A stretch of DNA of 64,000 bases from Rhizobium brockwellii (GCF_000769405.2 NZ_CP053439.1:744001-808000); one strand, 5' to 3'; counted from the first letter of the stretch, positions 32,582 through 41,549 are shown. The notes: generated from the sequence alone by a model not told the origin. A program made the numbers and translations.

Positions 32582-32937
32582 ACGTTGGAAAGGCCAAGGA
32601 GCAGAAATACGGCATCGAACTGGAATTCGATCTGGATGAACCGCCGCAAAAGGTCTGGCGTGCCATCAGCATTCCGGAATTTCGGGAAAACTGGTTGCCG
32701 AAAGACGCTTTAGCCGATCCCACCCCGGCCACGATCACACCTGGCGAGGAAGTCCGTTATAGCCTGCGCGACGACGCTCCACCTTTCCTTGAAAGCACGG
32801 TGACGTTCACGATCGTCCCGAACGCGACCGGCGGCACCCGCCTGCGCATTATCCACGAGCTGACCGACGCGAGGCTTCACCGGATGGCGAAAACGCCCGC
32901 GAACGGCAACAGTCCGCCCCTCACGCTCGCCGCCTGA
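32578..32937 (+). CDS. SRPBCC / AHSA1-like protein
   Basis: A 119-residue protein of the START-like SRPBCC fold (ELEFDLDEPPQKVWRAISIPEFRENWLPKDALAD...STVTFTIVPNATGGTRLRIIHEL). It overlaps the ArsR gene by ATGA. These proteins bind hydrophobic ligands or resemble Hsp90 activator AHSA1. In ArsR-coupled operons they may be the effector-binding or detoxification part. The C-terminal helix of the fold is short here. Confidence 0.8.
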   Translation: MNVGKAKEQKYGIELEFDLDEPPQKVWRAISIPEFRENWLPKDALADPTPATITPGEEVRYSLRDDAPPFLESTVTFTIVPNATGGTRLRIIHELTDARLHRMAKTPANGNSPPLTLAA

Positions 32938-32983
32938 CGCGGCAAGCTCTCCCCTTTGATGTCTGCAAGATTGGAGTTCGCCG

Positions 32984-33595
32984 ATGCGCGAAGCGATGCA
33001 ACTCGTCCCTATGGTCATAGAACAATCCAGCAGAGGGGAGCGATCTTTTGACATTTACTCCCGCCTTCTGCGCGAACGCATCATCTTCCTCAATGGTGAG
33101 GTCAACGATACCGTTTCCGCTCTGGTTTGCGCGCAGTTGCTGTTCCTCGAGGCCGAGAATCCAAAGAAGCCGATCAATCTTTACATCAATTCTCCGGGCG
33201 GCGTCGTGACCAGCGGCCTTGCCATGTACGACACCATGCGCTTTATCCGCGCGCCGGTTCATACGCTTTGCATGGGGACAGCCCGTTCGATGGGATCGTT
33301 CCTGCTGATGGCGGGCGAGGCCGGCGGAAGAGCTGCTTTGCCCAATGCCAGTATCCTCATTCACCAGCCATCCGGTGGCTTCCAAGGGCAGGCTTCCGAC
33401 ATGATGATTCACGCCGAAGAAATTCTGAAGACCAAGCAGCGCATGACGCGGCTCTACGCGGAGCATTGCGGACGCTCCTATGAAGACTTTGAGCGCGGGA
33501 TGGATCGAGACCGCTTCATGACCGCGGAAGAAGCATTGGAATGGGGTCTTATCGACCGTATTCTAACGGTTCGGGAAGACACGGACAGCCTATAG
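32984..33595 (+). CDS. clpP: ATP-dependent Clp protease proteolytic subunit (ClpP paralogue)
   Basis: A 203-residue serine peptidase with the ClpP triad: Ser102 in GTARSMGSF, His127 in LIHQPSGG and Asp176 in DRDRFM. It forms barrel-shaped heptamers with an AAA+ partner and cuts unfolded proteins. GTARSMG differs from the usual GQAASMG. The gene is not beside clpX or tig, so this is an extra copy, probably for stress or a specialised ATPase such as ClpA. It stands 46 bases after the SRPBCC gene but is probably independent. Confidence 0.93.
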   Translation: MREAMQLVPMVIEQSSRGERSFDIYSRLLRERIIFLNGEVNDTVSALVCAQLLFLEAENPKKPINLYINSPGGVVTSGLAMYDTMRFIRAPVHTLCMGTARSMGSFLLMAGEAGGRAALPNASILIHQPSGGFQGQASDMMIHAEEILKTKQRMTRLYAEHCGRSYEDFERGMDRDRFMTAEEALEWGLIDRILTVREDTDSL

Positions 33596-33935
33596 AGAGT
33601 TTCAGGAACGCAAAGAGTCCAGACCGGGCGGAACCGTTGCTGCGGCTATCGGTTAATCCGCCGAGGTCGCGGCGTGCCAATCGGACGTGACGGAGATGGT
33701 GAACGCACCGGTTTTTCCGATTTCTCGGTGCGGGCAACGAAATGCCAGGCGAGCACCTTACCTGTTCGCCGCGATCTCATCCCACAGGACAGGATTTCGC
33801 GAGGATCGAACCGCCGACCAGGACCGCACATCGATCACTGTCTCCTGAGCGCGTAAACCGCCGCCCGCCCATCAAAGGCGGTGGAACAGGCGAGCGACCA
33901 TGCTCGGTGTGGATCGATCAGAGGAGGAAAAGGTC
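33596..33935. other. Intergenic stretch, no gene
   Basis: Short frames here have no ribosome site or recognisable family. No repeat was recognised. Confidence 0.35.
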
Positions 33936-34154
33936 ATGAGCAAACATAATTGGCAGGCCGGGCTTCGCGCCAAGCTGGAGCATCTCGTCGACGACTGCGT
34001 CGTGGCCGGGGCCAGGGAGCAGGACGTTTTCGATACGATCATCAAGGAGATCGGCAATCTGCGCGCAGCCCTTGAGCGCGATCCTGACCCTGCGGAGGAC
34101 GACGCTGCCGTCATAGAGGAGCCTGCGAACGATTGGCCGGCGGCCGAGAAGTGA
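33936..34154 (+). CDS. Small hypothetical protein, 72 aa
   Basis: It starts MSKHNWQAGLRAKLEHLVDDC after a strong GAGGAGG site. The chain is helical and acidic at its end (DDAAVIEEPANDW). No transmembrane segment or named family is seen. Its strong ribosome site and codon use support a real gene. Similar small proteins are common in Rhizobium but their function is unknown. Confidence 0.6.
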   Translation: MSKHNWQAGLRAKLEHLVDDCVVAGAREQDVFDTIIKEIGNLRAALERDPDPAEDDAAVIEEPANDWPAAEK

Positions 34155-34310
34155 CGTGTACCAGCTCAAGAAGGGCGCGTGACCTGTTGGGGCGGGGGCT
34201 TATGGAACCAACTGGCGCTGCGGAAGGTTATAGTTTTGGCGATCGGTTTAGCTCGATCTGCGAGACGTGATAGCCCGCGCCGGCGCTCATAATTCACAAG
34301 GGGAATTGCT

Positions 34311-34568
34311 ATGGAAAATGCAGGTATTGGCTGGATCGCCGCAATCATCATCGGCGGCATTGCCGGCTGGCTCGCCGAGATGCTGATGAAGAGCAACATG
34401 GGCGTGCTGATGAATATCATTCTCGGTATTGTCGGCGCCATCGTCGCCAACTTTATCCTCTCGCTCTTCGGCGTCGTCCTTGGCGGATGGCTGGGTTATC
34501 TGATCGCGGGCTTCATCGGAGCCTGCATCCTGATAGCTGTTGCGAGAATGGTCAGACGTACGGCCTGA
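34311..34568 (+). CDS. GlsB/YeaQ/YmgE-family membrane protein
   Basis: An 85-residue protein with three predicted transmembrane helices and the family pattern GWIAAIIIGGIAGWLAEMLMKSNMGVLMNIILGIVGAIVANFI. The family responds to osmotic or acid stress and forms small membrane oligomers. AAGGGGAATTGCT precedes the ATG. It is followed by a good stem-loop at 34576-34604. Confidence 0.9.
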   Translation: MENAGIGWIAAIIIGGIAGWLAEMLMKSNMGVLMNIILGIVGAIVANFILSLFGVVLGGWLGYLIAGFIGACILIAVARMVRRTA

Positions 34569-34575
34569 TCAAACA

Positions 34576-34604
34576 GAAGGCGGCCCCCCAAACCGGCCGC
34601 CTTC
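34576..34604 (+). terminator. Terminator hairpin after the GlsB-like gene
   Basis: GAAGGCGGCC pairs with GGCCGCCTTC around a nine-base loop; TTTTT occurs shortly after at 34611-34615. Rho-independent-like. The remaining ~300 bases up to 34900 show no gene. Confidence 0.7.
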
Positions 34605-34900
34605 ATTGCGTTTTTGGGTTGGCGCTCACGCGTGGTCGTCCGGCGGTGAGGTCTGTCAATGCGTGCCTGATGCCCGCGACTGCCGCCTTCTTTGAAGCGT
34701 GATTACATCTGATAACGCGTCATCATCCGCCCTTGCCCTGCAATACGGTGGCTCGATCCCTCATTGATCCCGGATATCAACTCATGTATATCTTCTGAGG
34801 TACGTACATCAGGTCTATTGGCTTGCGGGCGGAGACGAGTGTTGCGAGGTTCCAGACCTGCAGTTCGGCCATGCGATCAGAGGGATTTCGGGAGGGGATC

Positions 34901-35551
34901 ATGACGGCCTTAAAACTCAATCCAGATTTTGCCATCGCCGATGAACAGTCGCTTCGGGCGCTGTTCGAGCCGACCCACGCTCTGGCAATCGTGAAGTGTC
35001 AGAATTCTCTTGGCGAGCACGCGCAGGAATTCATTCGGCGCTCGCCATTCTTCTGCATCGGCACGCAGAGTTCGGAGGGAAGGGCCGACGTCAGTCCTCG
35101 CGGCGACCCTCCAGGGTTCGTCAAGGTTCTTGACGAGCGCACCCTGGCAATCCCGGATCGACCTGGCAACAATCGTCTTGATACCCTAAGCAACATTATC
35201 GCCAACCCGAATGTCGGGCTCTTGTTTCTTATCCCCGGTTTCGACGACACATTGCGCGTCAACGGCCGGGCAAGTCTGACCAATGATCCTCAACTGTTGA
35301 CGAGCATGAGCGTTGCCGATCGTCTCCCGAAACTCGCGATCATCGTCAACGTCAGCGAAGTTTTCATGCATTGCGCCAAGGCCTTCAGACGGTCCCACCT
35401 GTGGAGCCCGGATCATTTCCAGGACCGCACGGAGATGCCCTCGCTCATGAAGATCATTCTGGACGAGACGTCAGGGGCGCCGAAGGACGGAGATGAAATG
35501 CGAAAGATGGATGAAGACCTGGAACAAGCCTACCGAAGGACACTTTATTAG
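34901..35551 (+). CDS. Pyridoxamine 5'-phosphate oxidase-like (MSMEG_1061-type) flavoprotein
   Basis: A 216-residue protein of the split-barrel FMN/nucleotide-binding family. Landmarks are FIRRSPFFCIGTQSSEGRADVSPRGDPPGFVKVLDERTLAIPDRPGNNRLDTLSNI and LLFLIPGFDDTLRVNGRASL. Members of this group bind FMN or F420 and reduce small molecules. GGGAGGGG lies 6-8 bases before the ATG at 34901. The upstream frame to 34823 is not coding in character. No partner gene is adjacent. Confidence 0.85.
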   Translation: MTALKLNPDFAIADEQSLRALFEPTHALAIVKCQNSLGEHAQEFIRRSPFFCIGTQSSEGRADVSPRGDPPGFVKVLDERTLAIPDRPGNNRLDTLSNIIANPNVGLLFLIPGFDDTLRVNGRASLTNDPQLLTSMSVADRLPKLAIIVNVSEVFMHCAKAFRRSHLWSPDHFQDRTEMPSLMKIILDETSGAPKDGDEMRKMDEDLEQAYRRTLY

Positions 35552-35654
35552 CTGCCCGGCGCGGGCTGAAGGCGGTCTCTTTCCCCGCCAGCATCTTGAA
35601 TCCGATCTGCAGCCCTTGGAAAACCCATCGATTCAAGACAAGATCGTCCCGCTC

Positions 35655-35759
35655 TAAAGCGCGTCGCGATCTTTCAGATTTGCTTGTCGCGCTTTAGGTC
35701 TTTGTTTTGACGCATGTCGTTGTCGCCAAACCGCTGCACACTTTTGCGAGACATGCTTA
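35655..35759. repeat. GCGCGTCGCGATCTTTCAGA repeat, copy 1
   Basis: A ~105 bp element starting TAAAGCGCGTCGCGATC and ending CGAGACATGCTTAG. The same element, with a few differences, is at 42975-43080. It ends 18 bases before the deaminase start. Confidence 0.8.
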
Positions 35760-35777
35760 GTGTCTGGGGGAATCCTG

Positions 35778-36254
35778 ATGGAAAACCACGAGCCGTTTTT
35801 GCGCGAGGCGATTGCGCTCTCGAAATCCGCGGTGGAAAACGGCGACGAACCGTTTGGCTCGGTGCTGGTGAAGGACGGCGAAGTCATCCTGCGCGCCGAA
35901 AACAGCGTCTTCACCGGCCACGATATGACCAACCACGCCGAGATGAACTTGGTTAAACTGGCGGCGCAGCACTACGACACTGCTTTTCTCGCCGGCTGCA
36001 CGCTCTACACCAGCACGGAACCCTGCGCGATGTGCTCCGGGGCGATTTACTGGTCGGGCATCGGGCGCATGGTGTTTGCCTGCTCCGAAACGCGGCTTGG
36101 CGAGATCGCCGGGATCGGATTGAACGTGCCGAGCCGGGCGGTGCTGCAAACCGGCGCACGCATCGTCACGGTGGTTGGCCCCGACCCTAAGCTCGAAGTC
36201 GAAGCCGCCGAAGTCCATCAGCAATTCTGGCCGAAGCATCTGGGCAAGGCATAA
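35778..36254 (+). CDS. Nucleoside / cytidine-deaminase-like zinc deaminase
   Basis: A 158-residue deaminase with zinc motifs HAE (NHAEMN) and PCxxC (EPCAMC) and the family strand GSVLVKDGEVIL. Similar proteins deaminate guanine, adenine in tRNA, or small-molecule amines. The short length and TSTEPCAMCSGAIYWSGIGRMVFAC fit guanine-deaminase or a CMP/dCMP-like branch. GGGGGAA before the ATG at 35778 supports the start. No operon partner. Confidence 0.9.
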   Translation: MENHEPFLREAIALSKSAVENGDEPFGSVLVKDGEVILRAENSVFTGHDMTNHAEMNLVKLAAQHYDTAFLAGCTLYTSTEPCAMCSGAIYWSGIGRMVFACSETRLGEIAGIGLNVPSRAVLQTGARIVTVVGPDPKLEVEAAEVHQQFWPKHLGKA

Positions 36255-36279
36255 CCTCTTTCGACCAAAATGGGTATTC

Positions 36280-36336
36280 GCCCAGCCAGATGTGGCGGAC
36301 GATCACACAGCGATGGGCGGCTTCGACGTCATCAGG
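36280..36336 (-). pseudogene. Short remnant of a phosphotransferase gene
   Basis: On the reverse strand this stretch reads PDDVEAAHRCVIVRHIWLG, nearly the same as PADFEAAHRFVIIRHIWLM near the C-terminus of the phosphotransferase at 40566-41549. The DNA match is also high (about 50 bases). No start, stop or rest of a gene is present. Confidence 0.65.
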
Positions 36337-36339
36337 TGT

Positions 36340-36963
36340 TCAGGGGTTGACCCAGCGGGACGAGGTCAGCGCGCCCAGTTTGTCGTAGGCAAAGACTGCG
36401 CGTCGGTTGTCGGCGTGGCGCAGCTGGAACCAGTCCAGCGTCTCGGCTCGGAATAGCAGTACCCCGAAGAAGGCCCGTCCATCGGCGTCCGTGACCGCTG
36501 CCTCGCTTGCCGGCGGCTCGCCGATTGCGTCGCCCGGCGGCCCGCCCATATAGGTGCTGCGCGTCGATTGCGGCAGCAGGCTCCAGGCTTCAGTCGCGCG
36601 TTCGCTTGCCGGTCCATTGAGTTCGGCCGATCCCTGAAGGCGAAGCTGCACTTTCGGCTGCGGCCCATAGCCGAGGATGGTGACCAAAGGATTGGCCGAT
36701 ATTTCCTGCCATTTCGGGCTTCTGACATCCGTATGGATTTCCAGGAGGCGTCGCGCCACATCCACGCGCCGCAGCACCACCATGCGGGCTTGCGGCCGGC
36801 CGCCGGCATCGACCGAACACAGGTTCAGGTAGCGGAAGGCCGACTGCGGATCGGCGGCAGCACCTTCCAGCTCGGCCCAGGCCGATGCATCGACCTCGGC
36901 GAGGTTCACCGTGTCGCCTCCGCGTTCCTTATCTTGCCGGCCCTGACGTTCCAGTCGAAGCAC
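36340..36963 (-). CDS. Pyridoxamine 5'-phosphate oxidase family protein
   Basis: A 207-residue protein with the split-barrel flavin-binding pattern AFRYLNLCSVDAGGRPQARMVVLRRVDVARRLLEIHTDVRSPKWQEISANP and a C-terminal FQLRHADNRRAVFAYD. It resembles PPOX-type FMN-binding proteins rather than PdxH proper. A GTG start at 36963 has AAGGAG nine bases upstream. The frame is open far upstream only because of the overlapping SDR. It lies 35 bases after the SDR gene, so the two probably form an operon under the divergent LysR. Confidence 0.82.
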   Translation of the reverse strand: MLRLERQGRQDKERGGDTVNLAEVDASAWAELEGAAADPQSAFRYLNLCSVDAGGRPQARMVVLRRVDVARRLLEIHTDVRSPKWQEISANPLVTILGYGPQPKVQLRLQGSAELNGPASERATEAWSLLPQSTRSTYMGGPPGDAIGEPPASEAAVTDADGRAFFGVLLFRAETLDWFQLRHADNRRAVFAYDKLGALTSSRWVNP

Positions 36964-36998
36964 ATCGCTGTTCTCCTTAGGCGTTGAGAGCGATCCCA

Positions 36999-37703
36999 TC
37001 AGACGGAGCGGGTAAGGCCGCCGTCGATCCTGAGGCTCTGGCCTGTGATATAACCCGCCCCTTCGGAAACCAGGAAGGAAATCGTTGCGGCCACTTCGGC
37101 GCTGGTGCCGTAGCGCTTCATCGGCACGCTGTCGCGGCGCTCCTCCGTCGGCGGCAGGCTGTCGATCCAGCCCGGCAGCACGTTGTTGATGCGGATGCCG
37201 TCGCCCGCATAGGTATCGGCGTAAATCTTGGTGTAGGCGGCGAGCCCGGCGCGGAAGACTGCCGATGTCGGGAACATCGCCGACGGTTCGGATACCCAGG
37301 CGGTGGAGATATTGACGATTGCGCCCGACTTCTGCGCCTGCATGACCGGCGTGACCAGCCGAACCGAACGGATGACGTTCATCAGATAGACGTCGAGGCC
37401 GGTATGCCACTGTTCGTCGGTGACCTCGGTGATCGGCGCACGCGGGCCGTGGCCGGCGCTGTTGACGAGCACGTCGACCCGGCCCCATTTCTCCATCGTG
37501 GCGTCGACCAGGCGCTTCAGGTCATCGCTCGACTGGTTCGAGCCGGTGACGCCGATGCCGCCCAGTTCGGTGGCAAGCGCCTCGCCCTTGCCCGACGAGG
37601 ACAGGATCGCGACCTTGAAGCCATCGGCCGCCAGCCGCCTCGCGGCTTCCGCACCCATGCCGCTGCCGCCAGCCGTAATGATCGCTACCTTTTCTACTGT
37701 CAT
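36999..37703 (-). CDS. Short-chain dehydrogenase/reductase (SDR)
   Basis: A 234-residue SDR (TAGGSGMG, NSAGHGPRAP, serine in NISTAWVSE, RIDGG). The catalytic Tyr-x3-Lys is not plain: after the serine strand the segment reads FRAGLAAYTKIYADTY, so the usual YxxxK appears as AYTKIYA, and the tyrosine needs checking. It may use NAD(P) on an alcohol or ketone. GGGAGAG precedes the ATG at 37703. It is followed at 36963 by the flavoprotein gene and is divergent from the LysR gene at 37826. Confidence 0.82.
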   Translation of the reverse strand: MTVEKVAIITAGGSGMGAEAARRLAADGFKVAILSSSGKGEALATELGGIGVTGSNQSSDDLKRLVDATMEKWGRVDVLVNSAGHGPRAPITEVTDEQWHTGLDVYLMNVIRSVRLVTPVMQAQKSGAIVNISTAWVSEPSAMFPTSAVFRAGLAAYTKIYADTYAGDGIRINNVLPGWIDSLPPTEERRDSVPMKRYGTSAEVAATISFLVSEGAGYITGQSLRIDGGLTRSV

Positions 37704-37825
37704 CGTCGCTCTCCCTACACGATTTGCACCCATTGCCGGGCATTGATCCCTGGAATACCATGGGCTTTAAGCGAGAGCGAACCAGTTTTCGTGAAATGTC
37801 CCAGTAGAAAAACTATCGGATATCC

Positions 37826-38707
37826 ATGTCCATCGGCAATCTTCCATCCCTCAACGGCCTCAAGGCCTTCGACGTGGCGGCGCGGCATCTGAACTTCCGG
37901 CTCGCGGCCGAAGAGCTCGGCGTCACCCAGGGAGCCGTCGCCCAGCATGTGCGGGGACTGGAGGCGGAACTCGGGGTGACATTGTTCGAGCGCCTGCCCA
38001 AGTCATTGGCGCTGACGGGCGAGGGGCGAAGCTATATCGCCGACGTCAGGCGCGCCTTCGAACTGCTCGCAAACGCGACGGCGAACCTGAAGCCTCAGCC
38101 GGTCAAACTGGTGGTCAGCACCACACCGACCTTCGCCTCGAGATGGCTGATCCCGCGTCTTCCGGATTTCACCTCGAGACATCCCGATCTCGATCTCCAC
38201 ATCCTGGCGACGGACCGCATTTCCAGCTTCCAGACAGACGGCGTCGATCTCGCCGTCCGATATGGCAGCCCTCCCTTCGGTCCCGGCCTCGCCGCCGAAC
38301 TGCTGTTCGAGCAGGAGATCATTGCCATCTGCAATCCAAATCTCGTCGCCGAGGGAGCCGAGCCCAACAACGCCGAAGAACTCTCGCACTACACGCTGCT
38401 TCACGATGCCCATAATTCCTGGCCCGAATATATCGATCGCTTCCTCGGCGGCGGTGATCCCACGCTGTTTCGGGGCATCAGCTTCTCACAGACATCGCAC
38501 GCCATCGAAGCTGCCATCGCCGGGCAGGGCATCGCCACGGCAACCCGCGCTTTCGTCTCGACCGACATCGAGGCGGGCAGGCTGAGGCAAGTCTTCGACG
38601 GCGCCCTCAGGGCGCGGTCGCATTTCTATCTGGTGAAGCCGCGATATCGGAAGTCCGGAGCGGTGGAAAAGCTTCAGGACTGGCTGCGCTCGCAGGTGCA
38701 GAGCTGA
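37826..38707 (+). CDS. LysR-family regulator (GcvA-like)
   Basis: A 293-residue LTTR whose N-terminus (LPSLNGLKAFDVAARHLNFRLAAEELGVTQGAVAQHVRGLEAELGVTLFERLPK) matches the GcvA branch. The C-terminal domain carries DGVDLAVRYG and GQGIATATRAFVSTD. It is divergent from the SDR/flavoprotein pair and likely controls it. Confidence 0.9.
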   Translation: MSIGNLPSLNGLKAFDVAARHLNFRLAAEELGVTQGAVAQHVRGLEAELGVTLFERLPKSLALTGEGRSYIADVRRAFELLANATANLKPQPVKLVVSTTPTFASRWLIPRLPDFTSRHPDLDLHILATDRISSFQTDGVDLAVRYGSPPFGPGLAAELLFEQEIIAICNPNLVAEGAEPNNAEELSHYTLLHDAHNSWPEYIDRFLGGGDPTLFRGISFSQTSHAIEAAIAGQGIATATRAFVSTDIEAGRLRQVFDGALRARSHFYLVKPRYRKSGAVEKLQDWLRSQVQS

Positions 38708-38815
38708 CGGTCGGACAGCCATCGCGCAAGGAATGAACCAGCTGCGGCAGGTTTGCGGTAGAAGCAGACATCGGGTCCACAGGCTGGACAGACAACTCGA
38801 ACCGACCCCATAGTT

Positions 38816-40306
38816 TCATCGGTTGGAACTCCCCAGCGTGGCTCGCTGCTTCTTGTCCCGTGTCTTGTCGGGATCATCTATCTTCTCAACCGACTCGATA
38901 TATTCAGCAATATATTCCTGCGGCAGGCCATGTTCCGTGCCACCTGCAAGGACAAAGTCCTTATACCAGCTATAGGGTTTGAGGCTGTCGTCGATGTAGT
39001 CGGGGGTGGCGAGATAGGTAAGGACCTTTCGCCTGCGACCTTTGTCGTTAGTGACCGTGACCGTCGCATGCTCGTAGCCGCTGCCGACGCCTTCGGCCTT
39101 ATCTAGCTCCGCACGCTCGGCAGGATCGAAGCTGAACAGGACTCCGATCACGCTATCCTCGTTGCCAGTGGCAAATGCGTTGCACTTCCCGGACTTGTCC
39201 AGGCTACGCTTATGAAAACGGAGCACATGACCCGGCAAGGTAGCGATGCCAAGTGGCTTGCAGCTCGGCATGCGTTCGCGTAGCCGGGCGGTCGACATGT
39301 TGGACCCATAGGCAAAATAAACAACGTGCTCCGGGGCCCCGGTCTCTGTGTTCTGCAGCGGCTCGATCGTCGGATTTCCCGGCTTCAGGATCGTACGCAG
39401 CGGTACTGTCATTATGCTGCACTCGTCGGTTTCTTTGCCTTCGCGTGTGATGATGGGCTGTCCATTCTCGAGGTCGAGGATTGGAATGGGTCTGCCAGCC
39501 CATCCGCAGTCGGCGCAGCGCGGTCGTTCCCAGAGTACACCGGGTGCCTCAGTATTTTCGCCATGTTCGGGTTCGAGATGCGGTGAGCCGCAGTTCGGGC
39601 ATGCTCCAGGCACACCGCGCAACTCGCGAAGGATCAATGATGTCGCCATGCCGATGGCATGCTGGATCAAAGAGTGTGCCATGTCGGCATCAATCCAGGT
39701 GGCCGACTTTGCATGCGTCAGCCAGTTGGAAAACGTCCATGAGGACTCGAGCGCGCCCTTGAGGGCCCCGCGACGCTCCTTATTGGAGTCACCCGGCAGG
39801 AGATCGTTGCAGATGATCTCCGTCCACGCGCGGAAGTTCGCACGCTGTGGAGGTGTCTCTGTCCATATTGCCGCGTCCTGCGCGACGCCGACCAGCTCGA
39901 GTAGCGCCTCGCGGCAGCGAACGCCGACTGCCTGATAGTCCGAGAGGTTATGCGCCTGTGTCACGGCGGTGCCAGATTCTTCCATCTTCTCGAAGACGGG
40001 ACCGAACGGAAGGATGCGCAGATCGTCTTCCTGTTGTTTTTCCGTACGCGGGATGCGGAGCATCAGGCCAATATGGAAGGTCAGAGCAAGGTCCATATTT
40101 GGGAACTGCTCCTGAGAGTAGAGGTTTGTGCCGCCCGTGATGACCCACCAGCGATCCTTGTTAGTGTGGATGTCCCACACGTCGTGGCGGGTATTGAGGA
40201 CGGCCTCCGAGTAGACCTTCTGCATAAAGGTCACTTCGAGGTCGGGCGCCTGCCATTCAAAGTATTCCCGTACTTCCTCGATCTCCTCCTTGGTAGCTTT
40301 CAACAT
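38816..40306 (-). CDS. Zinc-ribbon / gamma-glutamylcyclotransferase fusion protein
   Basis: A 496-residue protein of unusual build. Residues 1-230 are a helical region with no family I recognise (WWVITGGTNLYSQEQFPNMDLALTFHIGLMLRIP). CPNCG (236-240) and CADCG (264-268) form a CxxC-x24-CxxC zinc ribbon. From about 327 there is a gamma-glutamylcyclotransferase-like domain: YFAYGSNMS at 330-338, and Glu405 in LDKAEGVGSGYE, the position of the catalytic acid. GGCT enzymes cyclise gamma-glutamyl groups. GGGAGC lies before the ATG at 40306. Its function and the reason for the fusion are unknown. Confidence 0.8.
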   Translation of the reverse strand: MLKATKEEIEEVREYFEWQAPDLEVTFMQKVYSEAVLNTRHDVWDIHTNKDRWWVITGGTNLYSQEQFPNMDLALTFHIGLMLRIPRTEKQQEDDLRILPFGPVFEKMEESGTAVTQAHNLSDYQAVGVRCREALLELVGVAQDAAIWTETPPQRANFRAWTEIICNDLLPGDSNKERRGALKGALESSWTFSNWLTHAKSATWIDADMAHSLIQHAIGMATSLILRELRGVPGACPNCGSPHLEPEHGENTEAPGVLWERPRCADCGWAGRPIPILDLENGQPIITREGKETDECSIMTVPLRTILKPGNPTIEPLQNTETGAPEHVVYFAYGSNMSTARLRERMPSCKPLGIATLPGHVLRFHKRSLDKSGKCNAFATGNEDSVIGVLFSFDPAERAELDKAEGVGSGYEHATVTVTNDKGRRRKVLTYLATPDYIDDSLKPYSWYKDFVLAGGTEHGLPQEYIAEYIESVEKIDDPDKTRDKKQRATLGSSNR

Positions 40307-40371
40307 AATCGGCTCCCGCGATGGGTTCGTCGCATCGCGCTGCAAAGGGTTTACGAAGGCCTCAACAATAG

Positions 40372-40563
40372 ACCGATGTCGCTGAAATTTCAAAATTCGC
40401 CGCGGCAACGCGGGATGCTCGCTTTGGGCCGACAGATGTCTCCGACAAGTTCCCGTATATCGATTATCGCGGGCGTCCCTTTACCTGCACCAGAAGTGCG
40501 AAGGTCGAAGCGATCACGGACTGCGCCGACGCACCGTCGATCCTCCGGGCCGAGCAGAACTGA
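40372..40563 (+). pseudogene. C-terminal gene remnant of unknown family
   Basis: A 63-codon open stretch without a start codon encodes a protein-like end (FGPTDVSDKFPYIDYRGRP...SILRAEQN then stop). An in-frame TAG stands immediately before it. The window's last ~30 bases carry a near match to its DKFPYID part. It is probably the 3' end of a lost gene. Confidence 0.4.
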
Positions 40564-40565
40564 AT

Positions 40566-41549
40566 TCAAAACAGCCGGTCGACACAGCGTTCGGCCTCCC
40601 ACCGCCTGAGGAAATTTGCTTCCCGGGCAATCCAGCCGACCGTCTCGCTTCCCCATTCCTGGGCCCGGCTGGCGTACTCGCCCATCAGCCAGATGTGGCG
40701 GATGATCACAAAGCGATGGGCGGCTTCGAAGTCGGCAGGCGTGATCGGCCGGATGGCCCGATAGCCATCGACGAAGGCGTCCCACATTTCGGTTGAGCTC
40801 CGGCCGAAGGATGTTTGCGCCCACAAGAATACCGACAAGTCGTAGGCGAGGTATCCCGGACCGCCGTCATCGAAGTCGAAAAAGACGGCTTCGCCGGCGT
40901 CGTTGATCCGCGCATTGAAGCCGTGACAGTCGCCATGGCAATAAGTCGACGTCAAATCGCCGAAGGCTTCGATCGCCTTTGCGGTCCGCGCAGCGATGTC
41001 TTCAAGGTCGCTGCGGACCTCGGCGTCCTCCACGACGCCGCTGTCGCATATGCGGGCAAGCGGCCGATGCAGCAGGTGTTCGAGGTCAAGCCGATAGAGC
41101 GCTCCTTCCGGCTGGAATCTCTCGGCGGCGTTGTGCAGCAAAGCAAGGGTCTTGCCGTTGGCCCGTGCATCGCCGGCATCCGCCGTATCCGGCTTGCGGC
41201 CCCCGATCTCCCGGAAAAGCACGGCCTGTCGCACGCCCTCCGGCGCATCTCCCTCAACGAACAAGCTGCCCTCCTGTGTCGCGATGGGCGCTGCGACCGG
41301 AACGCCCGATTGCGCAAGGTGCGCCAGGAACGCCGTTTCGGTCTTGACGTCGGCTGGCCCGCGCGCGCGGTGATGAGAAAGCCGGAACACATAACGCTCG
41401 CTGTTGCTCCCGAGGGCCAGATACACATCATTCAGGCCGCGCTGCAGCATCCGGCAGGAAACCGGCCCCACAAGCGGATAATGCCGATCGATGAACTGTT
41501 CGATGGCCGCAATCTGCGGGGTCGAATAGAGCGGATTAAAGTCGAGCAT
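40566..41549 (-). CDS. Phosphotransferase / kinase (APH/SrkA-like fold)
   Basis: A 327-residue kinase of the aminoglycoside-phosphotransferase fold. YCHGDCHGFNARI carries the catalytic Asp (HGD) and Asn, and VFFDFDDGG is the metal-binding DFD. The N-terminal lobe has YVFRLSHHRARG with the lysine replaced by an arginine-rich stretch. The closest branch is probably SrkA/YihE or homoserine-kinase-like; the target is unknown. The start at MLDFNPLYS (41549) fits the family; the frame is open 30 codons further. Confidence 0.85.
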   Translation of the reverse strand: MLDFNPLYSTPQIAAIEQFIDRHYPLVGPVSCRMLQRGLNDVYLALGSNSERYVFRLSHHRARGPADVKTETAFLAHLAQSGVPVAAPIATQEGSLFVEGDAPEGVRQAVLFREIGGRKPDTADAGDARANGKTLALLHNAAERFQPEGALYRLDLEHLLHRPLARICDSGVVEDAEVRSDLEDIAARTAKAIEAFGDLTSTYCHGDCHGFNARINDAGEAVFFDFDDGGPGYLAYDLSVFLWAQTSFGRSSTEMWDAFVDGYRAIRPITPADFEAAHRFVIIRHIWLMGEYASRAQEWGSETVGWIAREANFLRRWEAERCVDRLF

